Positions 25,572 through 32,774 of a stretch of 32,774 nt of DNA are shown here, piece after piece. The position numbers were made by a program, and so were the translations under genes. A model generated the notes under the pieces. The model made no database searches, was not told the DNA's origin, and worked only from the letters and a program-made list of their open reading frames with translations. The DNA comes from Paenibacillus popilliae ATCC 14706 (GTDB lineage: Bacteria > Bacillota > Bacilli > Paenibacillales > Paenibacillaceae): NCBI RefSeq assembly GCF_000315235.1, contig NZ_BALG01000022.1:1-32774 (forward strand). Direction: 5' to 3'. Positions within the stretch are counted from its first letter, which is position 1. Each line of letters opens with the position of its first letter.

Positions 25572-26834
25572 TTGGGGATTTTTGATTTTCTGAAGCGCAA
25601 GCCGCAGCCGACGTCACGGCCGCTGTTCTATGATATCGTATGCCCGTACTGCTTCAGCAAATTCTCGCCGGAGGAGGTTGTGTTCCGCGCGGCCCATCAC
25701 CGCGAGGATGACGAGAATTATGCGCTGCAGGAGGATGAGTTGCTGAACAAATACCGCGACCGCTTCGGCCTGGACACCGTCTATGATATGGAGGCGGTCA
25801 TCGATCCGCACGATATTCCCGAAGAGCATCATGTGTTTTCCGATCACGTTCTTATCGGGCTGAATGACCGCTATGGCGTCATCACGCGCAGAAGGCTGTG
25901 TCCGCACTGCCATAATGAGCTGCCCGTGACCGCTGGAAAGGTGCCGAGCAATATCATTTCCATTATCGGCGCTTCCCAGGTCGGCAAATCGGTCTACATG
26001 ACCGCGCTCATTCATACGCTCCAACATACGACGGCCGATCATTTCGATGCCGCCTGCATGCCCCTCAATGCGGAGATAAGCCGCAAGTTCCGCACGATGT
26101 ACGAGGAGCCGCTGTTCGAACGCAGCGATCTGCTCGCCTCGACGCAGAAGGAGAAGATGCAAGAGCCGTTCATCTTTCAATTCGTCTTCAAGGATGAGAC
26201 GAAGCCGCCACTTACGCTGGTGTTTTTTGATGTCGCGGGGGAAGGGATGGTCGATCAGGATTATCTCGGCCTGCACGGCCAGCATATCAAAAATTCAGCC
26301 GGCATCCTCTTCATGATCGATCCGCTGCAAATTCGATCGATTCGTGAAAAAATCCGCATGCAATACGGCGGAGCTTCCGATGAGTGGGTGCCGCAATATG
26401 ACGAGCCGCGCGATGTCGTGCTGACGCTGTTCGGCGACTTCATCGCCTACCAGGATAAGAACAAGACCGACATTCCGACGGCGGTCGTGCTGACGAAGAG
26501 CGACATGCTGCATGCGTTGAAGGATGAGGACGGCGACTATATCAAGCCGAACAGCAATATTTTCCATAATATGGTTCATCGCAACTATCTCGATCTGACG
26601 GAATTCCATAATATCGACGGCGAGATCAGGCGCTTCATCGAGAAGGTGGACCGTCCGTTCAAAGGAACGATGGACGTCTATTTCTCCAACACGGCCTACT
26701 TCGCCGTGTCGGCATTGGGCAGCAATCCGGTCAATCAGAAGCTGCAGGGGGTTGTCAGTCCGATCCGGGTGGATGAGCCGTTCATCTGGCTGTTGCAGCA
26801 ATTGAATTATATCGAGGGGAGAGAGCAGCATTGA
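25572..26834 (+). CDS. Zinc-ribbon TRAFAC-type GTPase (double-GTPase-like family)
   Basis: 420 residues, cytoplasmic. CPYC near 25-28 and CPHC near 109-112 form a split zinc ribbon. The GTPase fold follows: Walker A GASQVGKS (133-140), an interrupted switch region, Walker B/G3 in FFDVAGEG (about 217-224), G4 in LTKSD (about 305-309) and a G5-like SALGS near 380. G4 has TKSD, as in many TRAFAC relatives, and supports guanine binding. The start is TTG, set by GAGGAGGGGAAG (25557-25568); no better ATG exists. It resembles families I recall as DO-GTPase, paired with GAP1 proteins, and the next gene is exactly that type. The stop overlaps the next start as TTGA. It probably acts as a switch controlling the membrane and tubulin-like parts. 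Confidence 0.85.
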   Translation: MGIFDFLKRKPQPTSRPLFYDIVCPYCFSKFSPEEVVFRAAHHREDDENYALQEDELLNKYRDRFGLDTVYDMEAVIDPHDIPEEHHVFSDHVLIGLNDRYGVITRRRLCPHCHNELPVTAGKVPSNIISIIGASQVGKSVYMTALIHTLQHTTADHFDAACMPLNAEISRKFRTMYEEPLFERSDLLASTQKEKMQEPFIFQFVFKDETKPPLTLVFFDVAGEGMVDQDYLGLHGQHIKNSAGILFMIDPLQIRSIREKIRMQYGGASDEWVPQYDEPRDVVLTLFGDFIAYQDKNKTDIPTAVVLTKSDMLHALKDEDGDYIKPNSNIFHNMVHRNYLDLTEFHNIDGEIRRFIEKVDRPFKGTMDVYFSNTAYFAVSALGSNPVNQKLQGVVSPIRVDEPFIWLLQQLNYIEGREQH

Positions 26835-29737
26835 CATCGAACAGATCCTCTCGCATCCAGCAGCAAATGTACACGCGGGAGCGGCGCGGGATTTTCCGCT
26901 CCAACGAAGGCTTCGACACGATCGCGGCCTCCAGTGGGCTGGATACCGGCTTCATCAAAAAAGTGCTGCATCCGTTCTGCGTCTATGATGTTCCGGCGGA
27001 GTTGGCCGCGCGCGGCAAGAAGGACGAAGCGCGCTATCCGCAAGCGCTGCACCTGTTTCACGCCGATATGGGGCAGCTCGTCCTGGGCCGCAGCATCTAT
27101 CAGGCAGCCGATTTCACGGGCTTGCGCAGCGCCTTCTTCACCCACAACTATGTTGTGCCTGCCGAGCGGGCGGCCGAAGCGGTGAAGGACTACCCATCAC
27201 TGCTGAACGCGGACTTCGCCGGCAGCTATGACATTGAGCAGGGCACGGACCTGCCCGAGCTGGAGCGGATTCCCGCTGCGGCGGAAGAGCGCCGTTCGGC
27301 TTCGCCGATTGCCCTGCTCGCTAGCCTCGGCATCGACGAGAAGCTATTCAAGCAACTGCTGTTCGCCGTCATGTCGTCCATTGTCACGAGACGCAAAGTG
27401 TTCGTGGCGCTCGATATCGCGGTGGAGGAGTTGTCGGAGGCCGCCTTGCAACTGGTCGGCGTGCTGTACGGAAGCCTGCCGTATGTGTACCGCCGCAGGC
27501 TCGGCTTCCTGACCTTCTCGCAAGAGCCGCAGAGCCGGAAGGGCATTCATCTGACGTTCGTCGAGCAAGGGAGCTTGCGCCCGAATGATCGCAACATCGA
27601 CAAGGACTATACCTTCGATCTTGCCTCCCGGCGGGTGACGAATGTCGATCTCGATCTGGGGAAGCAGCCCTACTTAAGCTTCGCCTGGAGCAATCTGGCG
27701 CAGCCGGAGCGGGCGGAAGCCTTCTATGTCTTCGCGGAGCAGATGCTGGAGGGCATGGATTCGCAGCGGCATACCGCGATCGCGAGCTGCCACGAGCTGG
27801 CTGTATTGTACCAGATCGAGGAAGGCACGGATTCTTTGTATATGCAGAACCGGGTCGGCGCGCTGCGCTCGATGCTCGATTACTTGGCGCCGGAAGGGGC
27901 TGTTCAGTCGAAGCAGCGGCTGACGGAGCTGCTCCGCAGATGCTTCGAGCGCGAGGTTGAGCGGGTCAAGCAGGGCGAGATGCCCGATCCGGCTATCGTA
28001 AAGTGCTTTATGGAATACGAAGCGCTTGCCGGGTCGGCGCTGGGCAGCGATCTGATCGGGTATTTGATCCGGAGCTTGTATGAAGCCAGTCAGGCCAAAG
28101 GCCGCGAGCGAATGGAAGCCTACTATACGCTTATCGAGGGCAGCGCCAGCGTCAGCCGGCCCTTCTTCGATACGCTGCTGCGGGGCGGCAAGACGGTAGA
28201 TCTTTTCTATCCGTATATCCGGCAGAAATTTCAAGAGATCGTACGAGCCGAGGAGCTCGTGAAGCTGGCTCATCATTGGTCCAGCCAGCACCCGGTTCTG
28301 CTGAGCAAGGCCGAGTTCACCGAGCTGGCCGCTGGGCAGCTCGCCGAGAAGCTGCGCCATGATGCGGAGCCGGTGTCCGCCGTGAACGCGGTGCTGGATA
28401 CGGTCGACCGCCTGCTCGCGGAAGAGGGGCGGCCTGCCGGCGAAGATATGCTGCTCTTTATGGAGAAGTTGACTTATGCGGCGAATGTGTTCCTGTTGAC
28501 AGAGCTGAATCTGGAGCAGACGCGACAGGAAGCGTTCCTGCAGATCGGATTCCTGGCGCACCCGGACGAGGTAAGGGAATGGGCCGCCCGCTATCCGCCT
28601 CAGGTGCAGTCTACGGCGAATGTCATGCTGTCTGCCTACCGCTGGTTCCAAGATGCCGAGCCGGATAAATCGATCTTCAACGGCTTATCGCCTTCCGAAC
28701 TGGATCGGCTGCAGCAGCTTGGGCGCCGCTGGCTGCAGCAGGATCTGGGACCGTCCCGGTTCGGCCGGCTGGTGCTGGCGTTCTGCCGGGATGCGGATCA
28801 AGGCTTGATCGAATACGGAGCGCTGCTCCATTATTTGCATCAGCATGCGCCGGACAAGGAGACCGTCTACCAATTCATGAGCTGGTCCGAGAAGCAGCGC
28901 TTTTTCTCGCGAGGAAGGAAGCTTGAGCCGGGATTTGCTGCAGCGGTGGTCGCTTATTTCAAAAAATACGACCGGGACGCGTTCAAAAATCGGACGAACC
29001 GGAAGCTGTATTTCGAGCAGGCGGGCGCGCCGCTTCAGGCTGTATACGACAAGGCCCGCAACGAGCTGTCGCCGCCCATCGTCAGATGGCTGCGGCGCAA
29101 CCGGAAAGCGATGGTGTGGTGCGCGGCCGCTATTCTGGTTATCGGCGGCATTGCCGGCGGCTTGGCGTCCTCCGGCGTCTTCGACAGCGGCAAGCCTGCG
29201 GTAGCAGATAACACCGCGGCCGATTCGACGCCGACGACGGAGCAGCCAGCAGAGAAGCTTGAGCCGCAAGTCTATGCGAGACAGAGCGAGGATTTCGTGG
29301 ACGGCGAATTACAGCCGATGACCAAGCTTGTGTTCGAGTTCGAGACGGAGGCGGAATGCGCCGCATTCCAGGCGGGCACGATCACGGTGAAGCTGGAGGG
29401 CGGCACCGAGCACACGTATCCGGATCGTTCTGTCCAGCATCTCTGTTCCTCGGGGGCCGGGACGGAAGGAACGCCGCCGGGCAGCTCTTCCGATGCGGGA
29501 ACCGACACTGCGGGATCGCCGGATGCAGGCGGTACCGAATCTTCTGATGGCAAGGCAGGGTCTTCAGGTGAAGAGGACATTGCGCAACGGGAAGAGGTGA
29601 CGGATTCTATCCAGCCAGCCCGGCAGCGCATCTATCAAGCGATTGTCTCTTTAGGCGAAGAGGTGGAGCTTAGACAAATAAGTGAAGTACTTGTGAATCA
29701 ACAGAGAGTTGAATATGTCAAATCTATTGAGAAATAG
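26831..29737 (+). CDS. GTPase-associated protein 1 (GAP1)-like membrane protein
   Basis: 968 residues. The N-terminus (about 12-110: YTRERRGIFRSNEGFDTIA, FIKKVLHPFCVYDVP, FFTHNYVVP) matches what I know as the GAP1-N type 2 domain. A large helical middle (about 150-740) fits a GAP1-M-like region. One membrane span (about 759-780) leads to an acidic, serine- and glycine-rich, low-complexity extracellular part and a small beta-rich end. The start is TTG at 26831 and overlaps the GTPase stop by 4 bases (TTGA), so translation is coupled and the two proteins very likely act together. It could be an effector or activating partner for the GTPase. The name does not show GTPase-activating activity; it means associated. 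Last gene of the operon, followed by a hairpin. Confidence 0.82.
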   Translation: MTSNRSSRIQQQMYTRERRGIFRSNEGFDTIAASSGLDTGFIKKVLHPFCVYDVPAELAARGKKDEARYPQALHLFHADMGQLVLGRSIYQAADFTGLRSAFFTHNYVVPAERAAEAVKDYPSLLNADFAGSYDIEQGTDLPELERIPAAAEERRSASPIALLASLGIDEKLFKQLLFAVMSSIVTRRKVFVALDIAVEELSEAALQLVGVLYGSLPYVYRRRLGFLTFSQEPQSRKGIHLTFVEQGSLRPNDRNIDKDYTFDLASRRVTNVDLDLGKQPYLSFAWSNLAQPERAEAFYVFAEQMLEGMDSQRHTAIASCHELAVLYQIEEGTDSLYMQNRVGALRSMLDYLAPEGAVQSKQRLTELLRRCFEREVERVKQGEMPDPAIVKCFMEYEALAGSALGSDLIGYLIRSLYEASQAKGRERMEAYYTLIEGSASVSRPFFDTLLRGGKTVDLFYPYIRQKFQEIVRAEELVKLAHHWSSQHPVLLSKAEFTELAAGQLAEKLRHDAEPVSAVNAVLDTVDRLLAEEGRPAGEDMLLFMEKLTYAANVFLLTELNLEQTRQEAFLQIGFLAHPDEVREWAARYPPQVQSTANVMLSAYRWFQDAEPDKSIFNGLSPSELDRLQQLGRRWLQQDLGPSRFGRLVLAFCRDADQGLIEYGALLHYLHQHAPDKETVYQFMSWSEKQRFFSRGRKLEPGFAAAVVAYFKKYDRDAFKNRTNRKLYFEQAGAPLQAVYDKARNELSPPIVRWLRRNRKAMVWCAAAILVIGGIAGGLASSGVFDSGKPAVADNTAADSTPTTEQPAEKLEPQVYARQSEDFVDGELQPMTKLVFEFETEAECAAFQAGTITVKLEGGTEHTYPDRSVQHLCSSGAGTEGTPPGSSSDAGTDTAGSPDAGGTESSDGKAGSSGEEDIAQREEVTDSIQPARQRIYQAIVSLGEEVELRQISEVLVNQQRVEYVKSIEK

Positions 29738-29793
29738 AGGCTGTGCCCAGATCATTTTATCGCCCTCCCCGGCTACAGTGATATTACATGAAA

Positions 29794-29840
29794 ATGAGGG
29801 TAACCAGATGAAGCTGGTTACCCTCATAATACGAATCTAT
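29794..29840 (+). terminator. Terminator of the tubulin-like operon
   Basis: ATGAGGGTAACCAG at 29794-29807 pairs perfectly with CTGGTTACCCTCAT at 29814-29827 (14 base pairs, 6-base loop). T-rich sequence appears a little further on (CTATTTTAC). It lies 57 bases after the stop of the last gene and fits a rho-independent terminator, although the T run is displaced. Confidence 0.7.
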
Positions 29841-29853
29841 TTTACAGATTCAG

Positions 29854-29880
29854 CAACGTGTTTTGCGTCATGTTATTAGC
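29854..29880 (-). repeat. Inverted copy of IS110-associated sequence (left)
   Basis: These 27 bases are the reverse complement of 31393-31419 with one mismatch (TTTTG here against TTTCG). The other copy lies in the 5' flank of the IS110 remnant, so this is probably a piece of another IS110 end in the opposite direction. The IS3 remnant begins at the next base. Confidence 0.7.
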
Positions 29881-29914
29881 TGGTATTAGGTCAAGATAGT
29901 AGACACAGAAATAA

Positions 29915-30480
29915 TTATGCGGCGGTCTTCGAATTGATATCGTTGCATTCCATTTCATCAGGGGTCACATAACCAATCGACGAATGAATGCGTTGGCGGT
30001 TATAAAATACCTCCAAGTATTCGAAAGTGGCCCGACGGGCTTCATCTCGGGTCTTGAAGCGGCGCAGATAGATCAGTTCTTTTTTTATCACGCTGTGGAA
30101 CGATTCGATGCAGGCATTGTCGTAGCAATTTCCTTTGCGGCTCATGCTGCCAGTCATGAGTGCTTGGAGTTTGTAGTCGCTTTATATTTCTTCATCGTCC
30201 GGGAACGCCACCCGTTTTCTTTCATGATTCGGGCCACCGTTCGTCCTGAAATGGGGGTACCGTTCCGCTTTAGCTGCTCCGTCACCTTCGGACTTCCGTA
30301 CAACTGCCTGGAGCTGTCAAACACATCTTTAATCTGCTTTGTCCATTCCTGACGGCGACGGGTTCGGTCACTGGGCGGACGGTTTAGCCATTTGTAGTAG
30401 CCGCTGCGAGAAACTTGCATCACCTTGCACAACTTCTCCAATCGGTACTCGAAGCGGTGTTCATAGATGAACAGATACTT
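29915..30480 (-). pseudogene. IS3-family transposase orfB with internal deletion
   Basis: The first part (30480 to 30154) has the helix-turn-helix region, KLCKVMQVSRSGYYKWLNRP, and the LYGSPKVTEQL and VARIMKENGW motifs. It ends at KATTNSKHS and then TGA. The second part (30157 to 29915) restarts in another frame at MTGSMSRKGNCYDNACIES, which holds the last acidic residue of the DDE site, and ends with FYNRQRIHSSIGY. About 90 residues that should lie between, with the first two catalytic Asp residues, are missing, and the junction is out of frame. The product cannot be active. Confidence 0.85.
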
Positions 30481-30763
30481 TACCGACGGTCTTTCGCGAA
30501 GTAGTGCATCGCCTTTTTTAGAATCTCGTTTTCCTCCTGCATTTCCCGGATTCGCTTCTGCATTTCCCGCATCTGGTGCTCCCCCGACTTGAACACCTGC
30601 GCAGCGGCGATTTCCGGCTCCTCCGCGAACTTCTTCATCCAGCCGTAAATGTATTGTCGTTGATCTTCAGCTCGCGGGCGACTTCCGCCACTGGCTTCCC
30701 GCTCTCTTTCATATGCTGGACCGTCTGTTTCTTGAATGCATCGTTATACACAGGTTTTTTCAT
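30480..30763 (-). pseudogene. IS3-family transposase orfA with frameshift
   Basis: The start ATG (30761-30763) reads MKKPVYNDAFKKQTVQHMKE and then SGKPVAEVARELKINDNT, the helix-turn-helix of IS3-type OrfA. Near 30650 one base is missing. The in-frame reading hits a stop after TFTAG, while the next frame continues YGWMKKFAEEPEI, a leucine-zipper-like part and MHYFAKDRR up to TAA at 30480-30482. The helix-turn-helix and the dimerisation part are therefore separated. Confidence 0.78.
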
Positions 30764-30892
30764 GGGACACAGTCTCCTCTTCACTTCTGTTGGATTGGGC
30801 TGGAAGACTGCTCACGAATCCTTTTCAGAAGAACTGTCGCACTTGGCTTCACAATCCGTCTTTTAAAGATTCAATTTTGGATTTGGATGTGA

Positions 30893-30924
30893 TTGACTTC
30901 AATATATTACCATGGTAATATATT
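30893..30924 (+). promoter_or_regulatory. Promoter with a perfect 24-bp palindrome (operator-like)
   Basis: TTGACT at 30893-30898 is a near-consensus -35. TAATAT at 30916-30921 is a possible -10, with exactly 17 bases between them. The palindrome AATATATTACC/ATGG..., covering 30901-30924, is perfect over 24 bases and fills the spacer and the -10. A dimeric repressor there would block RNA polymerase. The next gene starts at 31041. No regulator gene of the usual families is adjacent, so the binding protein must be coded elsewhere. The 30794-30892 stretch before it holds no gene I can support. Confidence 0.55.
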
Positions 30925-31040
30925 CTGTAACAGAATTCACAGACATAGAATATAGAATGGTCGTTAAATTCCAAGAAATTGTAGAGGGTAATCCAAATTA
31001 CTTAAAGTGTGCGAACAATATTGAAAGGTGGAAAAATCAA

Positions 31041-31358
31041 ATGAACAAGAAATTATTTATTTTGAGTTTAGCCATCGCCTCGATGCTGGTTGCATCACAA
31101 TCAGCATTTGCCGATCAAGTTACAGTTCAGAAAAATGGAATTATTGTAATCGATAGAAGTGATGAAAATGAAAATGTTGTTTTAAGCAAAAAAAATTGTG
31201 ATCTCACTCTTATTGATAAAGGGAGCAAATTAACTATCAATAATGGTGAGGTTACATTTACTGTTACTGATGCGGGAAAAAAAACAGATAGTCTTGTTTA
31301 TTTGAGTGAGAGTAATGACTCCAAGAATCCAAGAATCATTCAAAATGGAGGAAAATAG
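31041..31358 (+). CDS. Small secreted protein of unknown function
   Basis: 105 residues. A clear signal peptide (MNKKLFILSLAIASM, ending at about residue 23 in SAFA before DQV) is followed by about 80 mature residues rich in N, D, K and S, with repeated beta-like segments (NGIIVIDRS, NCDLTLIDKG, EVTFTVTDAG). One cysteine remains in the mature part. The start was chosen for ribosome site AAAGGTGG and the signal peptide; the frame is open back to 30912, but that part crosses the promoter palindrome. AT-rich, between two insertion-sequence remnants, so probably acquired. No function can be assigned. Confidence 0.7.
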   Translation: MNKKLFILSLAIASMLVASQSAFADQVTVQKNGIIVIDRSDENENVVLSKKNCDLTLIDKGSKLTINNGEVTFTVTDAGKKTDSLVYLSESNDSKNPRIIQNGGK

Positions 31359-31392
31359 CGAGCATTTACTTGATGTGCCAACTTCCCATACT

Positions 31393-31419
31393 GCTAATAA
31401 CATGACGCGAAACACGTTG
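31393..31419 (+). repeat. IS110-associated sequence, inverted partner of 29854-29880
   Basis: 27 bases in the 5' flank of the IS110 remnant, reverse complementary to 29854-29880 with one mismatch. Together the pair brackets the IS3 remnant and the small secreted gene. Confidence 0.7.
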
Positions 31420-31484
31420 TTTTTTATGGTGTCCTTTACCCCGTCCAATCCGTCATGAATTCTAGTTGTATGGAGGTAACGCTT

Positions 31485-31939
31485 ATGGAAGTTTTGCTGG
31501 AGAGCTGTGCAGGAATGGATGTCCATCAAGAAACGATCGTCGTCTGTGTACTAACAACGGATGCTTCAGGTGAAGTACAAAGTGAAGTTCGTACCTTTGG
31601 TACGCTGATCAAAAATCTGTTTGAGCAGAATGGATCGCCAAGCTACTTCGTGTAGGTCTCATCGAGCCAAGCTTTGTTCCCTCTGAAGACCTAAGGGAAT
31701 TACGTGATCTTTGCCGACTTCGGAAGAAACGAATCGGCGGGTTAACAGCTGAGAAACCGCATCCAAAAGTACTTGGGAAGCCTGCAATAGTAAACATCGC
31801 AGAGATTGGCGTCGATATGAATCAGTTCCCAACAGCAGATCATCTTGCTTCTTGGGCTGGTGTTGCACCCGGTAATCACGAAAGTGCGGGCAAAAAAAAG
31901 TACAAAAAAGGAGAAGGAAAATTATTCTTTATATTTTAA
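31485..31939 (+). pseudogene. IS110-family transposase, three fused fragments
   Basis: The ATG at 31485 with GGAGGTAAC upstream opens the typical IS110 N-terminus, CAGMDVHQETIVVCVLTT, holding the first catalytic Asp. The frame then runs LIKNLFEQNGSPSYFV and stops. In another frame, from about 31631, WIAKLLRVGLIEPSF and ELRDLCRLRKKR (a middle part) can be read. After a further gap, IAEIGVDMNQF and HLASWAGVAPGNHESAG (the C-terminal Transposase_20 part) follow to the stop at 31939. A full transposase is about 400 residues; only about 140 remain. It is therefore a remnant with at least two internal deletions. Confidence 0.82.
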
Positions 31940-31964
31940 ATATTTTTTGGAAAGGAACTAAATA

Positions 31965-32549
31965 ATGGGTTTTAGTCATATTTTTACACATTTTTTAGAA
32001 TTTGAAACTTTTATTTATCTATTACTGCTTTCTTTTTTTATTTTATTTATTATTCAGATTATCAACCTGATAAAGAAAAAGCCTTTTAATATATATATTT
32101 TTTTTGTAGATTATTTTTTTATTTTTTATTTGCTTATTGTTTCTCTTTTTGTATTTTCAAATGGGTTTTGTAGTGATCCATTTGACATTAAAGATGCTAC
32201 TCAGCTCATTCCGTTTAAAAGTATATACAAGTTCGTAGCTTTAGAAAATTATTTTCAAATTACAGGTAATACTTTACTATTACTTCCGTTTCCCATTTTG
32301 TTACAATTAAGATCTTTAAAGAGATATAAAATTAAGCAAGCTTTTTTGTATACATTGACATGTTCATTATTAATTGAATCTATGCAATTAGTGTTGGATG
32401 TTTTATTTAATTGTAATGGTAAAATATTTGATGTCGACGATTTAATTTTAAATACAATTGGAGGCGTAATGGGATGGCTTGTTTTTAAACCAATTTTTCC
32501 GTATTTTTATAGATTATTTTCTGGTTTTATTAAAAAGAAGATGAGTTGA
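31965..32549 (+). CDS. VanZ-family membrane protein
   Basis: 194 residues with about five membrane spans (near 13-35, 45-67, 97-116, 125-145 and 160-178). The VanZ pattern is present: LIPFKSIYKF near 80-90, ITGNTLLLLPFPILL near 98-112 and IESMQLVLDVL followed by FDVDDLILNTIGGVMGW near 138-172. VanZ relatives are linked to low-level teicoplanin or other glycopeptide and lipoglycopeptide tolerance in some Firmicutes, but many have no known role. The ribosome site is AAAGGAAC. Very AT-rich, unlike the core of the window, so probably acquired. It stands alone after the IS110 remnant and shows no vancomycin-resistance operon around it. Confidence 0.85.
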   Translation: MGFSHIFTHFLEFETFIYLLLLSFFILFIIQIINLIKKKPFNIYIFFVDYFFIFYLLIVSLFVFSNGFCSDPFDIKDATQLIPFKSIYKFVALENYFQITGNTLLLLPFPILLQLRSLKRYKIKQAFLYTLTCSLLIESMQLVLDVLFNCNGKIFDVDDLILNTIGGVMGWLVFKPIFPYFYRLFSGFIKKKMS

Positions 32550-32614
32550 GTCATCATATCACTGTATATGCATAAAAGCCCCCAAAGCCAATTCCATAGC
32601 TTGCTGCACACTAG

Positions 32615-32774
32615 CCGCTTCATACCTATGTAACGATATCGGAAATCGCGGTCCGTCAAAAGCGGCTGGAGGCCGCTGTTGGCTGGAGTGCCGTCTATTC
32701 AATTGAAGAAATCAGCGATGCTGTTCAACGCCTTGGAGAAGAAGCCTCTGTGGAACATCTGACATCGCTGCTTT
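32615..32774 (+). other. Possible gene fragment at the end of the window
   Basis: From about 32615 one frame is open to the window end. It reads VTISEIAVRQKRLEAAVGW and then SAVYSIEEISDAVQRLGEEASVEHLTSLL, which looks like a real, helical, moderately GC-rich coding stretch. No ATG, GTG or TTG start with a ribosome site is visible, and a stop lies just upstream. It is either the 5'-truncated remains of a gene or the interior of a larger broken one. I do not recognise it. Confidence 0.35.

Larger units (their letters stand above)
29881..30793 (-). mobile_element. Defective IS3-family insertion sequence
   Basis: It holds a broken orfA and an internally deleted orfB on the minus strand. The ends are estimated. 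Near 29890-29906 AGGTCAAGATAGTAGAC is an imperfect inverted match of GTCTCCTCTTCAC near 30772-30784, as expected for IS3-type terminal repeats. I cannot see a target-site duplication. Full IS3 elements are about 1.2-1.5 kb; this one is about 0.9 kb because of the deletion in orfB. It cannot make its own transposase. Confidence 0.72.

Noticed and set aside
31965-32549. Part of a vancomycin-resistance operon
   Set aside because: VanZ-like gene stands alone; no ligase, VanH or VanX genes around it.
1-32774. CRISPR array, tRNA or rRNA genes
   Set aside because: No regularly spaced repeats and no recognisable tRNA or rRNA sequence seen on reading.

Overview
The window looks like a chromosomal segment of a Paenibacillus-like Firmicute. 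Most genes have strong AGGAGG-type ribosome sites, a coding GC content that is moderate to high for a Firmicute, a Vpr-type subtilase, an ANT(6) enzyme of the Bacillus AadK type and a large modular NRPS. The genus is inferred from gene style; there is no rRNA or housekeeping marker. Base composition is patchy: both ends (about 1-1220 and 30.8-32.6 kb) are very AT-rich and the 14-29.7 kb core is GC-rich.

Layout. (1) 1-1150: an AT-rich aminoglycoside 6-adenylyltransferase gene with a structured leader, closed by a strong hairpin. (2) 1220-3547, minus strand: a secreted subtilisin-family protease whose last domain looks cut short. (3) 4317-11177: a dimodular NRPS, partial C - A - T - C - A - T - reductase. 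Its A-domain codes read Leu-like then Pro-like, and the reductase end predicts release of a dipeptide aldehyde that could cyclise. (4) 11208-13765: three tandem copies of a 113-114 residue protein of unknown function, then a sensorless methyl-accepting chemotaxis-like protein. A decayed piece of that chemotaxis gene lies between copies 2 and 3, so the block probably arose by duplicating a [small protein + chemoreceptor] unit. (5) 13774-29737: a 16-kb divergent locus. The plus-strand genes encode a secreted or membrane vWA protein, a large tubulin/FtsZ-like GTPase, a second large protein that looks like a tubulin-like homologue without the GTP loop, a polytopic vWA protein, a beta-rich protein, a zinc-ribbon TRAFAC-type GTPase and a membrane GAP1-like protein. 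The minus-strand genes encode a 50-residue membrane peptide, a zinc-ribbon membrane protein and a broken third gene. (6) 29.8-32.0 kb: a scrap yard of IS3 and IS110 remnants around a small secreted protein that has a palindromic operator-like promoter. (7) 31965-32549: an AT-rich VanZ-family membrane protein, followed by a fragment running off the end.

The best candidate for a poorly understood system is the tubulin-like / vWA / GTPase / GAP1 locus. Its gene order, 4-bp overlaps and TTG starts suggest one membrane-associated, nucleotide-driven machine: a cytoplasmic tubulin-like polymer or switch, extracellular MIDAS domains and a GTPase with its partner. I recall such families being grouped computationally as predicted conflict or signalling systems. 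I do not know of an experimental function. The second candidate is the reductive Leu-Pro-type NRPS with its triplicated small partner proteins.
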